Shown: piece by piece, positions 42,783 to 51,871 of the stretch
Layout: the number at the start of each line of letters is the position of its first letter
How positions within the stretch are numbered: position 1 is the stretch's first letter
Source of the DNA: Planctomycetota bacterium
GTDB lineage: Bacteria > Planctomycetota > B15-G4 > SIAN01
Assembly (NCBI GenBank): GCA_009691715.1
Contig: SIAN01000001.1
Location: 62,001-126,000, forward strand
Length of the DNA: 64,000 nucleotides
Direction of reading: 5' to 3'
Made by a program: the position numbers and the translations under genes
The notes under the pieces: model-generated
Told to the model about the DNA's origin: nothing
The model's input: the letters and a program-made list of their open reading frames with translations, nothing else
Databases searched by the model: none

Positions 42783-44201
42783 ATGGCGAACTTCGATCCC
42801 GCCACGAACGAATTGTCGCTGCGCTTCCTGCTCTGCGGGCCGGTGCGCGCGGGCAAGAGCGAGGTGTTGGCGCGCCTCAAGGAGAGGGTCGGGAGTCGGA
42901 ACGGCGACGAGTCGCACGATCTGGTCGCGTTGCCGCTCGCGATCGAGGGCGCAGGCGCGGTCCTGCGACTCGAGGTCATCGAGCTCGACCCAGTCGATGA
43001 CGCGAATGGCGCGACGGAGGCGCTCATGAGCGGCGCAGATGGCGTCGCATTCGTCGCGGATTCGCGGCGCGAGCGGTTGCGCGACAACCTGATGGCATAC
43101 GCGTGGCTGCTCGAACGGCTGCGGGGGGCGGGGAAGAGCGATCTGCTCGGCGTGCTGCTGCTCAATCGGCGTGATGGCGAGGAGCAGGTCGGCGCGATCG
43201 AGCTCGAATCCGTCGTCGGCAGCGGCCGGTTTCCATCGTTCACCACCGATGCGCTTCGCGGCGACGATGTCGTGCGGTCGCTGCTCGAATTGCTGCGTCG
43301 CGGCGCGACCCGGGCGCACGGCGAGCTTGGCCTCGACACGAACGGCATCACGCTGCCGGCGCTGCTGCTCCTGATCGACGAGGCGCTCACCCGACCGGCC
43401 GTGCGGCCAGTCGCCGTGGCGCCGATCGATGCGACCGAAGTCTCCGACGAGGCCTGCGCACCGGTGCGCTCGCCGCTGGCGCGTTACGCCAAGCGGTTGC
43501 TGCTGGAGCAGTCGAGTGCCGCGCGCGAACTGCGCCGGATGCTTGAGCAGGCCAGCTGGATCGAGGATGAGGCGAGGCGGCCGCTGCAGTTCCTGCAGAG
43601 CCTCTTCGCCCACCTCGGGCGGCAGGGGCCGCGGCTTCCGCCGACACTTGAGGAAGCGGTCGCCGGAGGCACCGAAGTCGTCGCGCACCTCGCGGATCTG
43701 CTCGATCGTCGGTCTCGGTTGCCGTGCGATCCGGCGAGTGCGACCGTGGCCGACAGTCGTTGCGATTTGGCGCGAATCGCGCGTCAGGCTGCGCGGGCGG
43801 CGGCGCAGGAGATCGCTCCACGCACGCTGCGGGCGGAAACAGACGGCGCCGGCGGTTGCGCGGGTGATGCGGACCTGCTCCGCGCGCTGCTCTGGAGCCT
43901 GTTCGTGGCGATGGGGCGATCCCGTCGCTCGCGCCGCAACGCGCCGATCGTCGCAAGGGTTCGGGTCGACTCCGAGTGGCGCGCGCTACGTTTGCGAATC
44001 GGCCGCTTCGGCCCCCTCGCGCGCGGGCGCGGCATCGAGGAGTTGGCGCTGGCACGTCGCCTGGCGCGCCGGCTCGGCTGGCGGCTGGCGTTCGCCGCAC
44101 GCCGTGCGGGCTCACAGGACCTGTGCCTCGAGCCGCGCGAGTTGATGATCGGGATGCGGTCGCTCGAGCCGGAGATCAGCGCTTCGGCTTGTCGACCTTG
44201 A
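42783..44201 (+). CDS. GTPase domain fused to a histidine-kinase-like core
   Basis: The N-terminal 185 residues look like a small GTPase of the MglA/Ras type. They contain a P-loop GPVRAGKSE near 19, a switch-like region near 65-90, and a core with ALMSGADGVAFVADSR. Residues about 225-285 form an amphipathic helical pair that resembles a histidine-kinase dimerisation domain but lacks a clear H-box. Residues 320-460 resemble a HATPase fold: DADLLRALLWSLFVAMG where the N-box would be, then GRGIEELALARRLARRLG. Key ATP-binding Asn and Gly residues seem absent. I infer a regulatory pseudo-kinase driven by GTP. The last 26 bases overlap the convergent gene. Confidence 0.55.
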   Translation: MANFDPATNELSLRFLLCGPVRAGKSEVLARLKERVGSRNGDESHDLVALPLAIEGAGAVLRLEVIELDPVDDANGATEALMSGADGVAFVADSRRERLRDNLMAYAWLLERLRGAGKSDLLGVLLLNRRDGEEQVGAIELESVVGSGRFPSFTTDALRGDDVVRSLLELLRRGATRAHGELGLDTNGITLPALLLLIDEALTRPAVRPVAVAPIDATEVSDEACAPVRSPLARYAKRLLLEQSSAARELRRMLEQASWIEDEARRPLQFLQSLFAHLGRQGPRLPPTLEEAVAGGTEVVAHLADLLDRRSRLPCDPASATVADSRCDLARIARQAARAAAQEIAPRTLRAETDGAGGCAGDADLLRALLWSLFVAMGRSRRSRRNAPIVARVRVDSEWRALRLRIGRFGPLARGRGIEELALARRLARRLGWRLAFAARRAGSQDLCLEPRELMIGMRSLEPEISASACRP

Positions 44202-46203
44202 CCGGGTCGTTCTTCATCAAGCGCAGGTCGACGGTGAGATCGTCGCCATTGACCACGGGCACGATCTGGCGGCTGTTCTTGGCGTATGAGAGACCGACCA
44301 GTGGATTCTGCGGCGGGTTGGTCTGGAAGCTGTTGATGGTCACGGTGTATTCGCCGGCGTTGAGACACCTGAGTTCGTAGGCACCATCGGCGTCGGTTCG
44401 AGTCGATTTGTAGCCGGCGGATTTCGCCATGATCGCGGTCACTGTCGCCTGTGCGAGCGGCCGGCCGTCGAGGTCGTACGCATGGCCGCTGATGCGAGCG
44501 CCCTGGACGATGACGAGGCGGCCGACGTCGACCGACTCACCCTTGATCACGACGACATCGTCCAACTGGAACGGCGCATACTGGTTGTGCTTGATCGAGA
44601 CTTGGTAGGTGTCGGGCACGACCAGTTCGAGCGCGAAACTACCGTCGTCCCTCGTGCGCGCCTTCGTGGTCGTCGGGCCGCGGGCGCCTATCTGGCTGAA
44701 GATCTCGATGATCTGGTTGTCCTTGGTGCCGTTCTCCCGCAGTTGCACCGAGGCGTTCCGCACTGGTTTGCCGTCCTGATCGAACACGGTCCCGACGACC
44801 GTTCCGCCGCGATGCAAAGCGACGCGGATTCCGGCTGCGGCCTGGCCGCGGTCGACCTCGAACTCGGCCGACATCGATGCGGCGTAGCCTGCCGCGGTGC
44901 CCTCGATGACGTAGCTTCCGGGATCGAGGTTCTTCAACTCGAATCGACCGCCGGAGTCGCTGCGGCGGATGTTGCGCAGCACTTCGACCGGGCCGCGTCC
45001 CTTGTGCTGCTGGTACACGGTGAGCGCGAACTCGGTGACGGCGCGGCCGGTCTCCTCGTCGACGACCACGCCAATGCAGGATCCTTGGACCCGCATCTCG
45101 ATCACGAGGCTGTCTGAGTTGGCGGCGACTTGCTGCTGGTGCGACTCGGAGAACCCGTCGCAGGTTGCCGAGATGAAGTAGTCGCCGAGCGCCAGTGCGG
45201 CCAGCTCGAATCGTCCGGTGGGATCGGTGGTTGCCTCGATTTCGCAGCGGAAGGTCTGGTTGGCGATCGTCGCGGTCACTTTCGCGCCAGCGATGCCATT
45301 CTTGCCTTCGTCGACGACCATGCCGCCGATGCGCGCGGCGATGGTGAGATCGAAGTTGATCTCGTGTTCGCGTGAGGAGCCGCCGAAGATCGTTCCCTGA
45401 GACGCTTTTGTCATCTTCGAGAAGCCGTCGGCCGTCACCGTGAGTTCGAACGTGGAGAACGGCGCCGATGCGAACGTGTAGTGACCGTCCGCATCGGTCA
45501 CCGTGCTGACGTCGAAGGGCTCGGTGTCGGGGTGGACCGGCATGTCGGGCCGAAGCTTGCGCAACCGATCCATCGCGTTGCTCATCGTGACCAATGCGTT
45601 CGGGATCGGACGACCGTCGCAACGGACGTAGCCCTGCACCAGTACCCCGTCGCGCAGCCGCAGGTCGCCGGCGTCCTTGTTGGTGGATGGCTGCACGACG
45701 ATCGGACCGGCCTCGCAGTTGCCGAAATCGCTGTGCGAGGCGATGACGATGTAGTCGTCGTTGGGAGCGACGGTCGTGAAGCGGTACTTGCCCTGCGGAT
45801 CGGTATGGACCACGAGGTTCAGCCGCGTCCATAGGCTCGGGATGCTGACGGCGGCGGCGGGCCCTCGGACGAGTTCGACCTCGGCCTCGTGGATCGGCTC
45901 GCCATCCGGATTGAGGATGCGGCCGTGGATCGCGCCGGGGGGGCCCTCGAAGTCGATCAGCGGCGCGTCACGATCGGCGCCTTCAGGATCGTCTCGGGTG
46001 TCGGCCTCGCGGACCGGCCGCAGCTCCGCCGGCGCACTGTCGGTTGGAGCAACGTTGGCAGCCTCGATGGGTCGGTCCGGTTGCGTCCCGCGCGGGTCGG
46101 AAGGCGTGAGCGATTGCCCGCCATCGCGACCGAAGAGCCACCAGCCGATCACCAAAGCGAGCGCTGTGAGCGACAGAAAAAGGACTAGGGAGGCGCGCTT
46201 CAT
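44176..46203 (-). CDS. Membrane-anchored CarboxypepD_reg repeat protein
   Basis: The protein (675 aa) has an N-terminal anchor helix (about 5-23) and a low-complexity Pro/Asp linker. At least six beta-sandwich repeats of the carboxypeptidase regulatory-like type follow. Their starts are recognisable as GAIHGRILNPDGEPI, VQGYVRCDGRPI, ARIGGMVVDEGKNGI, CIGVVVDEETGRA, VVGTVFDQDGKPV and RISGHAYDLDGRPL. No enzyme domain is attached. Such proteins are frequent on the surface of Planctomycetes and may mediate adhesion or scaffold envelope glycans. The ATG at 46203 was chosen because it places the hydrophobic helix at the N-terminus. Confidence 0.85.
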   Translation of the reverse strand: MKRASLVLFLSLTALALVIGWWLFGRDGGQSLTPSDPRGTQPDRPIEAANVAPTDSAPAELRPVREADTRDDPEGADRDAPLIDFEGPPGAIHGRILNPDGEPIHEAEVELVRGPAAAVSIPSLWTRLNLVVHTDPQGKYRFTTVAPNDDYIVIASHSDFGNCEAGPIVVQPSTNKDAGDLRLRDGVLVQGYVRCDGRPIPNALVTMSNAMDRLRKLRPDMPVHPDTEPFDVSTVTDADGHYTFASAPFSTFELTVTADGFSKMTKASQGTIFGGSSREHEINFDLTIAARIGGMVVDEGKNGIAGAKVTATIANQTFRCEIEATTDPTGRFELAALALGDYFISATCDGFSESHQQQVAANSDSLVIEMRVQGSCIGVVVDEETGRAVTEFALTVYQQHKGRGPVEVLRNIRRSDSGGRFELKNLDPGSYVIEGTAAGYAASMSAEFEVDRGQAAAGIRVALHRGGTVVGTVFDQDGKPVRNASVQLRENGTKDNQIIEIFSQIGARGPTTTKARTRDDGSFALELVVPDTYQVSIKHNQYAPFQLDDVVVIKGESVDVGRLVIVQGARISGHAYDLDGRPLAQATVTAIMAKSAGYKSTRTDADGAYELRCLNAGEYTVTINSFQTNPPQNPLVGLSYAKNSRQIVPVVNGDDLTVDLRLMKNDPVKVDKPKR

Positions 46204-46342
46204 GGGAACGTTCCGACTCGTGGGTGGGCTGCGGTCGCGCCTTGGACGGTGCGGCGGCACTGAGCTTCCGCGACGCACGACCGCCGCGCACAAGGGCGCG
46301 GGCCGGAAGATAGCCCCCGCGCAGGATTTTCCCGCGTTGAGC

Positions 46343-47503
46343 TCAGCCGGTCGCGAGTTCGTTCGCCGCGAGTCCGCGCAGGGCCGCGACGAGCATCTTC
46401 GCGGCACGCTTCCCGATCGTGGCATCGTCCTCGGGCCCGAAGCTGAAACGAACCGCCGCCCGAGCGATTGCGGCAGGCACGTTCATGGCGCGCAGGACAT
46501 GCGACGGTTCCGGCGCTCCTGCCTGGCAAGCCGAACCCGTGGCGACGCAGGCTCCCGCCCGCGCGAGGGTCGCGGCAACGCGTGCGCCATCGTGGCCGGG
46601 GAGCGCGATCAGTGACGTGTTCGGCAGTCGCGGTGCACCGGCGGCGAGCACGACATGGGCCGGCCACGACCCCGCCAGCGCCGCTTCGAACGCATCGCGC
46701 GCGATGCCGCGTGCCGGGCGCTCGAGGAGCCGCGTCCGCGCCGCGAGCGCCGCCGCCGCGAAGCCGATGATCGCGAGCAGCGCCGGCGTGCCGCCACGCC
46801 GACCGCGCTCTTGGCGTCCGCCGCCGATCCAAGGCTCGATCCGGGTGCCCGGAGCGATCCAAAGCGCGCCGACGCCAGCAGGTCCGCCAATCTTGTGCGC
46901 CGACAGGGACAGCGTCGTCTCCCCAAAGTCGCCGGCGCGCCAACGTTCCTTCCCGAGCAGTTGGACCGCGTCGACGTGGTACGCGACCTTGTGGCCGGCG
47001 AGCTTGGCGCCGAGTTCGGCCACCGGTTGAAGTGCTCCAGTCTCGTTGTTGGCGGCCATCAGTGCGACCAGTCGAGTGGCAGCGGTGATCCGGTCGAGGC
47101 ATGCGGCGACCTCGATCACGCCGTCGGCGCGCGGCTTGGGGCGGTCGATGCGGGCTCCGAGCGCTTCAAGTCGTTGTGCCGCTGCCAAGGTCGACGAGTG
47201 CTCGATGGCAGCGACAATCGCGTGGGCGCCAGCGGGCGCCGGAAGGAGTGCGCCGCCGATCGCGAGGTGGTTCGACTCGGTGCCGCCTGATGTGAAGACG
47301 ATCTCTTCGGCGTGCGCGTCGAGCAGCGAGGCGACCGCGGCGCGAGCGTCGTCGAGTCGCCGTCGCGAGCGGTCGCCGGGTCCGTGTGCGCTCGACGGGT
47401 TCGCGAGACCTTCGTCGAGGGCGGCTCGCATGGCGTCGCGTGCCGCCGGGTGGAGCGGAGCGCTCGCGTTCCAGTCGAGATAGAGCTCGCGCGAACGGTC
47501 CAT
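46343..47503 (-). CDS. Cysteine desulfurase-like aminotransferase (class V)
   Basis: This is a PLP-dependent NifS/IscS-type enzyme (386 aa) that takes sulfur from cysteine to give alanine. Typical elements are LDWNASAPLHP at the start, FTSGGTESNHLAI near 78, the PLP-lysine region SAHKIGGPAGVG near 200, and the sulfur-carrying Cys in ATGSACQAG near 325. It is distinct from the iscS gene 2 kb downstream and has no U-type scaffold beside it, so it may feed tRNA thiolation or another sulfur pathway. AGGGG lies before the ATG. Confidence 0.9.
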   Translation of the reverse strand: MDRSRELYLDWNASAPLHPAARDAMRAALDEGLANPSSAHGPGDRSRRRLDDARAAVASLLDAHAEEIVFTSGGTESNHLAIGGALLPAPAGAHAIVAAIEHSSTLAAAQRLEALGARIDRPKPRADGVIEVAACLDRITAATRLVALMAANNETGALQPVAELGAKLAGHKVAYHVDAVQLLGKERWRAGDFGETTLSLSAHKIGGPAGVGALWIAPGTRIEPWIGGGRQERGRRGGTPALLAIIGFAAAALAARTRLLERPARGIARDAFEAALAGSWPAHVVLAAGAPRLPNTSLIALPGHDGARVAATLARAGACVATGSACQAGAPEPSHVLRAMNVPAAIARAAVRFSFGPEDDATIGKRAAKMLVAALRGLAANELATG

Positions 47504-47580
47504 ACCGGCCCCTATACTCCGTCGCCTCGATTCGCGCACGTTGCGACGCCGACGCTGCGGCACTGCGGAGCTGTCGAGTG

Positions 47581-48369
47581 GTGCTGGGGACCCTTTCGGT
47601 CGGAGTGTTGACGACGGAACGGCAGGTCACGCCGTCCGGCTGGTTGCCGTATGGCGCCGACCCGCTGTGGGTCTTCTGGCTGCCGATCGCGGCGTTCATC
47701 TTTGCGCTCATCGCGCAGGCGCGGGTGCAGTCGACGTTCCGACGCTTCGGCAAGATCACGACCCGTTCAGGGCTGACCGGTGCGCAAGTCGCTGACTTGC
47801 TATTGCGTTCGCGCGGGATCAGCGATGTGCGGGTGGAGGCGGTGCGCGGCTTCCTGACGGACCACTACGACCCGCGCGCGAAGACGCTGCGCCTGTCGGA
47901 GCAGGTCTACGCCAGCCGCTCGATCGCCGCACTCGGAGTCGCGGCGCACGAAACCGGCCATGCGCTGCAACACGCCGACGCGCATGCCTGGCTCGGCCTG
48001 CGCAGCGCGATGGTCCCGATCGTGCAGGTCGCATCGAGGCTCTGCATGTACCTGCTGCCCATCGGGATGATGTTGACCTACGGCTCGGGCGGTCGCAGTG
48101 GGCACTGGCTGCTGTTGGGTGCTGCGGTCGGTCTCGCGGCGGTCGTGCTGTTCAGTCTCGTCACGCTGCCGGTCGAGATCGACGCTTCAATGCGGGCGCT
48201 TCGGTTGCTCGGGAACAGTGGCGTGCTGCTCGCGGACGAGCTCGTCGGCGCACGGGCGGTGCTGAATGCGGCGGCGTGGACCTATGTCGCGACCGCTGCC
48301 GCCGCGATCGTCGAGCTGCTGCGCGTCCTTACGATGCTCGCCAGTTTGCGCAGCCGTTCGCGACCATGA
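47581..48369 (+). CDS. Neutral zinc metallopeptidase, membrane type (YugP-like)
   Basis: This membrane-bound zinc protease has the active motif AAHETGHALQHADAH (HExxH near residue 123). An N-terminal membrane helix and three or four C-terminal helices are visible. The following EIDASMRALRLL contains the likely third zinc ligand Glu. It matches the YugP/neutral zinc metallopeptidase family, whose substrates are unknown. The start is uncertain: GTG 47578, 47581 and 47605 are all possible. 47581 gives 262 aa. It is divergent from the cysteine desulfurase. Confidence 0.85.
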   Translation: MLGTLSVGVLTTERQVTPSGWLPYGADPLWVFWLPIAAFIFALIAQARVQSTFRRFGKITTRSGLTGAQVADLLLRSRGISDVRVEAVRGFLTDHYDPRAKTLRLSEQVYASRSIAALGVAAHETGHALQHADAHAWLGLRSAMVPIVQVASRLCMYLLPIGMMLTYGSGGRSGHWLLLGAAVGLAAVVLFSLVTLPVEIDASMRALRLLGNSGVLLADELVGARAVLNAAAWTYVATAAAAIVELLRVLTMLASLRSRSRP

Positions 48370-48439
48370 GGACGGCACCCGGTGACCGAAGAGTTGCCGC
48401 GACGATCGACGATCCGCGCTCTCCGCAAAAGGGGCTCTC

Positions 48440-49090
48440 GTGACGACGACTTCGACCGGGTTCGCCGCGCTGCCGTTTGCCACGCTCGTGCAGCGGATCG
48501 CCGCTCGGACACCGACGCCGGGAGGTGGCACTGGTGCGGCGCTCGCCGGCGCGCTCGGCGCCGCGCTTGGCTGCATGGCGGTCCGCTTCTCGACCGGCAA
48601 GAAAGCGGAGGTGGGGGACCACGACGCGGTTCTTGCGCAGGTCGAATCGGGGTTGATGAAAGCCGCGGCTGAACTCGCCGTGCTCGCGGACGAGGATGCT
48701 GCCGCGTTCGAATCGGTGCGGACCGCTCGCAAATTGCCGCAGTCGTCGCCGGAAGAAAAGGCGGCGCGCGCTCAGGCGCTCGCAGCCGCGACGTGTTGTT
48801 CAGCGGATGTCCCGTTGCAGACGGCGAAGGTCTGCCGCGAGGCGATGGAGTGCCTCGAGGGGTCCCTGGCAGCGCTCAACGCTCGACTCGCGACGGATGC
48901 AGGGTCGGGCGCGCTGTTGTTGCGTGCCGGCGCGCGCTCGGCCGCCTGGAACGTGTTGGTGAACCTGGTCGGCGACGTCTCGCCGGCGGCTGCGGCGCGT
49001 CGCAGCGAGGTCTCGAAGCTACTCGATCGCGTGGCCCAGTTGGAGCAGCGGATCGCCGCGTGGACGGACCTCGCTTTGGTCGGTGGATGA
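48440..49090 (+). CDS. Cyclodeaminase/cyclohydrolase family protein (FchA type)
   Basis: This 216-aa protein belongs to the formiminotransferase-cyclodeaminase fold used in tetrahydrofolate one-carbon metabolism. Landmarks are TPTPGGGTGAALAGALGAALGCMA near residue 25, the DEDAAAFESV stretch near 84, and the NVLVN motif near 172. Stand-alone members act as methenyl-tetrahydrofolate cyclohydrolases or formimino-folate cyclodeaminases. Which applies here cannot be told. A GTG start with AAAGGGG six bases upstream was taken. Confidence 0.88.
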   Translation: MTTTSTGFAALPFATLVQRIAARTPTPGGGTGAALAGALGAALGCMAVRFSTGKKAEVGDHDAVLAQVESGLMKAAAELAVLADEDAAAFESVRTARKLPQSSPEEKAARAQALAAATCCSADVPLQTAKVCREAMECLEGSLAALNARLATDAGSGALLLRAGARSAAWNVLVNLVGDVSPAAAARRSEVSKLLDRVAQLEQRIAAWTDLALVGG

Positions 49091-49143
49091 AACATTTCCC
49101 GGGCTGCCGTGAAACTCGTACCAGATAAGTGCTGAATTTCTAC

Positions 49144-49175
49144 TTGCGGGCACTTCGTCTGCCGATTAGATAATC
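49144..49175 (+). promoter_or_regulatory. Likely isc operon promoter with inverted repeat
   Basis: The 199-bp gap before iscR is the most AT-rich stretch nearby. It holds TTGCGG (49144-49149), a 17-base spacer, and TAGATA (49167-49172). The perfect 12-bp inverted repeat GATTAGATAATC (49164-49175) covers the -10 position. It is a candidate operator for the Rrf2/IscR protein encoded just downstream. The -35 match is weak. Confidence 0.4.
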
Positions 49176-49289
49176 CGCACTGAATTGACCCTCATTCACT
49201 GCGTGGGGCCAGATTCGGTGTCAGGAAATGCGTCGTAAGCCGTTTACCAACAACCGGTTGGGATTCGGCAAGTCGCTCGGAAGTGTTCG

Positions 49290-49745
49290 ATGATCAAGCT
49301 CTCACGCCGACTCGACTACGCGATCCTCGCGGTCTCGCATCTTGCGTCCCGTGGTCGCATCGCGCCACTCAGCGCTCGGTCCCTGGCCGACGCGACTCGG
49401 ATTCCTCCCGCGATCCTCGCGAACATCCTGAAAGACCTGCACCGCGTGGGTTTGGTCCGCTCCTCGCGCGGGGTCCACGGCGGCTACGAACTTGCGGTCG
49501 CGCCCGACGAACTTTCGGTCGGGGCGCTGCTTCGGGCGCTCGACAACGACGTGCGGCTGGTCGAGTGCGTTCCTTCGCCGCTCGGAGCGTCTTCGGCGCT
49601 CGCCGCCTCGACCTGCCACATCGAAGGTTCTTGCCCGATCAAGGCGCCGCTCCGGCGCGTGCACGAACGGATCCAGGAAGTGCTCGACGGACTGACGTTT
49701 GACCAGCTCGTGAGCGAACTCATCACGGCTCCGCTGGCGCGATGA
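49290..49745 (+). CDS. iscR: Rrf2-family iron-sulfur regulator IscR
   Basis: IscR senses the Fe-S status and controls the isc operon. The protein (151 aa) has a winged helix-turn-helix at about 8-70 and a C-terminal region with Cys93, Cys109 and Cys115. In E. coli IscR the spacing is Cx5Cx5C. Here it is Cx15Cx5C, with ten extra residues, so the cluster geometry may differ. GGAAG precedes the ATG. The next gene's possible first ATG overlaps this stop. Its position at the head of the operon supports autoregulation. Confidence 0.92.
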   Translation: MIKLSRRLDYAILAVSHLASRGRIAPLSARSLADATRIPPAILANILKDLHRVGLVRSSRGVHGGYELAVAPDELSVGALLRALDNDVRLVECVPSPLGASSALAASTCHIEGSCPIKAPLRRVHERIQEVLDGLTFDQLVSELITAPLAR

Positions 49746-49765
49746 CAGGAGTTGGAGTGGGTGCG

Positions 49766-50986
49766 ATGAAGACGCCGATCTATCTCGACTACCAAGCGAC
49801 GACGCCGCTCGACGAGCGCGTGCTGGAGGCGATGCTGCCCTACTTCCGGGACAAGTTCGGCAACGCGGCGAGTCGCAACCACGCCTTCGGCTGGGAGGCG
49901 GAGAAGGCCGTCGAGAACGCGCGCGCGCAGGTCGCGGTCCTGATCGGAGCCGAGAGCAAGGAGATCGTCTTCACCAGCGGCGCGACCGAGGCGAACAACC
50001 TCGCGCTGAAGGGCATCGCCGAGATGTATCGGGAGAAGGGGCGTCACCTGATCTCGGCGCCCACCGAGCACAAGGCGGTCCTCGATCCGCTGCAGCGGAT
50101 CGAGCAGGACGGCGGCTCGGTGACGATGCTGCCGGTCGACAAGTTCGGGCAGGTGAAGGTGTCCGACCTCGAGCAGGCGCTGCGGCCCGAGACGGTGTTG
50201 GTTTCGTTGATGGCCGCCAACAACGAGATCGGCACGCTGCATCCTCTTGCCGCCATCGGGAAGCTCTGCAAGGCGCGCGGCGTGTTGTTCCACACCGACG
50301 CGACTCAAGGGGTCGGCAAGATCCCGATCGATGTCGAGGCTATGGGCATCGACCTCCTGTCGCTGTCGGGTCACAAGATCTACGGGCCGAAGGGGATCGG
50401 CGCGCTCTACGTTCGGCGCCGGAACCCGCGCGTCCGCGTGTCGCCACAGATCGATGGCGGTGGTCACGAGCGTGGCATGCGTTCCGGGACGTTGAACGTG
50501 CCGGGCATCGTCGGCCTCGGCGTGGCGTGCGAGCTCGCCCGCATCGAACTCGATGCGGAGACGCTGCGGCTGACGGGGCTGCGCGAACGGATGTGGGCCA
50601 AGCTTCGGTCCGGGCTCGATGAGATCCATTTGAACGGCCACGCGACCGAACGACTGCCCGGAAACCTGAACGTCTCCTTCGCCTACGTCGAGGGCGAGGG
50701 GCTGATGATGGGCATGAGCGACTTGGCGGTCTCGTCAGGCTCGGCGTGCACGTCAGCGAGCCTCGAGCCGTCGTACGTGCTGAAGGCGATTGGCGTCGGC
50801 GACGACCTCGCCCACACGTCGATCCGCTTCGGCATTGGCCGGTTCACGACCGAGGCGGAGGTCGACTTCGCCGCCGAGCGCGTCGTGATCGCGGTGAAGC
50901 GGCTGCGCGACATGTCGCCGCTCTACGAGATGGCGAAGGAAGGGATCGACTTGAAGGAAGTGAAGTGGTCGCCGACGGAGCACTGA
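49766..50986 (+). CDS. iscS: Cysteine desulfurase IscS
   Basis: IscS supplies sulfur for Fe-S cluster building on IscU. The protein (406 aa) has [16 protein letters not shown] at the start and [15 protein letters not shown] near 71. The PLP lysine lies in [17 protein letters not shown] near 203. The catalytic Cys loop is [14 protein letters not shown] near 325, and the C-terminal tail ([10 protein letters not shown]) is the piece that contacts IscU. The ATG at 49766 with GGAG upstream gives the canonical N-terminus. An ATG at 49742 (overlap with iscR) is an alternative. Confidence 0.96.
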   Translation: MKTPIYLDYQATTPLDERVLEAMLPYFRDKFGNAASRNHAFGWEAEKAVENARAQVAVLIGAESKEIVFTSGATEANNLALKGIAEMYREKGRHLISAPTEHKAVLDPLQRIEQDGGSVTMLPVDKFGQVKVSDLEQALRPETVLVSLMAANNEIGTLHPLAAIGKLCKARGVLFHTDATQGVGKIPIDVEAMGIDLLSLSGHKIYGPKGIGALYVRRRNPRVRVSPQIDGGGHERGMRSGTLNVPGIVGLGVACELARIELDAETLRLTGLRERMWAKLRSGLDEIHLNGHATERLPGNLNVSFAYVEGEGLMMGMSDLAVSSGSACTSASLEPSYVLKAIGVGDDLAHTSIRFGIGRFTTEAEVDFAAERVVIAVKRLRDMSPLYEMAKEGIDLKEVKWSPTEH

Positions 50987-51075
50987 TCGGCGGGCGGTTC
51001 GCATGGCATGGGCTGTGCGAAAAGTGGACGGTGGGAACTCTTTGATACGAGTTTGGCGAGCGTGAGGGCGATGCG

Positions 51076-51519
51076 ATGGCTTACAGCGACAAGGTCCTCG
51101 ACCACTACAACCACCCACGCAACATCGGCTCGCTCGACAAGAACGCCGCCGACGTCGGCACGGGCGTCGTCGGCGCGCCTGAGTGCGGCGATGTGATGCG
51201 CCTGCAGATCAAGGTGAACGAGAAGGGGGTCATCGAAGACGCCAAGTTCAAGACCTTCGGCTGCGGCTCCGCCATCGCCTCGTCGAGCCTCGCCACCGAG
51301 TGGGTGAAAGGGCGCACGGTCGAACAGGCGCTCAAGATCCGCAACGTCGACATCGTCGAGGAGCTGGCGCTGCCGCCGGTGAAGGTGCACTGCTCCGTCC
51401 TCGCCGAGGATGCGATCCGCGCGGCGCTGGCTGATTACCAGAAGAAGCAGGTCGCGGCGTCTTGCGCCGTCGACTCCGGTGACGGCAACTCCGCCGAAGC
51501 GACGACGAAGGCAGGATGA
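51076..51519 (+). CDS. iscU: Fe-S cluster scaffold IscU
   Basis: IscU is the scaffold on which [2Fe-2S] clusters form. The 147-aa protein has the three ligand cysteines in APECGDVM (37), FGCGSA (63) and KVHCSVL (106), the Asp next to Cys37, and the LPPVK motif that HscA recognises. The last 20 residues form a disordered extension. GAGGG precedes the ATG. It sits 89 bases after iscS. Confidence 0.97.
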   Translation: MAYSDKVLDHYNHPRNIGSLDKNAADVGTGVVGAPECGDVMRLQIKVNEKGVIEDAKFKTFGCGSAIASSSLATEWVKGRTVEQALKIRNVDIVEELALPPVKVHCSVLAEDAIRAALADYQKKQVAASCAVDSGDGNSAEATTKAG

Positions 51520-51523
51520 GCCG

Positions 51524-51871
51524 ATGACCGACGAAGCGATCGCGTCGATCAGCGTGACGGAGAAGGCGGCCAGCGAGGTCCGTCGAGTTCTTGAGCAGAA
51601 GCAGCTCGGGGGCGACGCCGGGCTGCGTCTCGGTGTGAAGGGCGGTGGTTGCTCGGGGTTCTCGTACGTGATGAACCTCGAACCGCGCCCGGCGCGTGGC
51701 GACGAGATCTTCGATGCCGCGGGACTGCGCGTTTTCGTCGACCCGAAGAGCTACCTCTACCTCGAAGGCACCCAGGTCGATTTCAACGACGACCTCACGA
51801 CGCGGGGGTTCGTGTTCAAGAACCCGCAGTCGAGCGGTAGCTGCGGGTGCGGCGCTTCGTTCTCGGCATGA
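51524..51871 (+). CDS. iscA: A-type Fe-S carrier IscA
   Basis: IscA (115 aa) is an A-type carrier that delivers clusters to targets. It has the conserved GGGCSGF near residue 46 and the C-terminal CGCGASF pair. The middle contains VFVDPKSYLYLEGTQVDF. AGGATGAG precedes the ATG, which follows iscU by a few bases. Its stop overlaps the hscB start by four bases. Confidence 0.95.
   Translation: MTDEAIASISVTEKAASEVRRVLEQKQLGGDAGLRLGVKGGGCSGFSYVMNLEPRPARGDEIFDAAGLRVFVDPKSYLYLEGTQVDFNDDLTTRGFVFKNPQSSGSCGCGASFSA

Noticed and set aside
46343..47503. Second ISC locus based on the additional cysteine desulfurase
   Set aside because: No scaffold, carrier or chaperone gene beside it; it is a lone enzyme on the minus strand.
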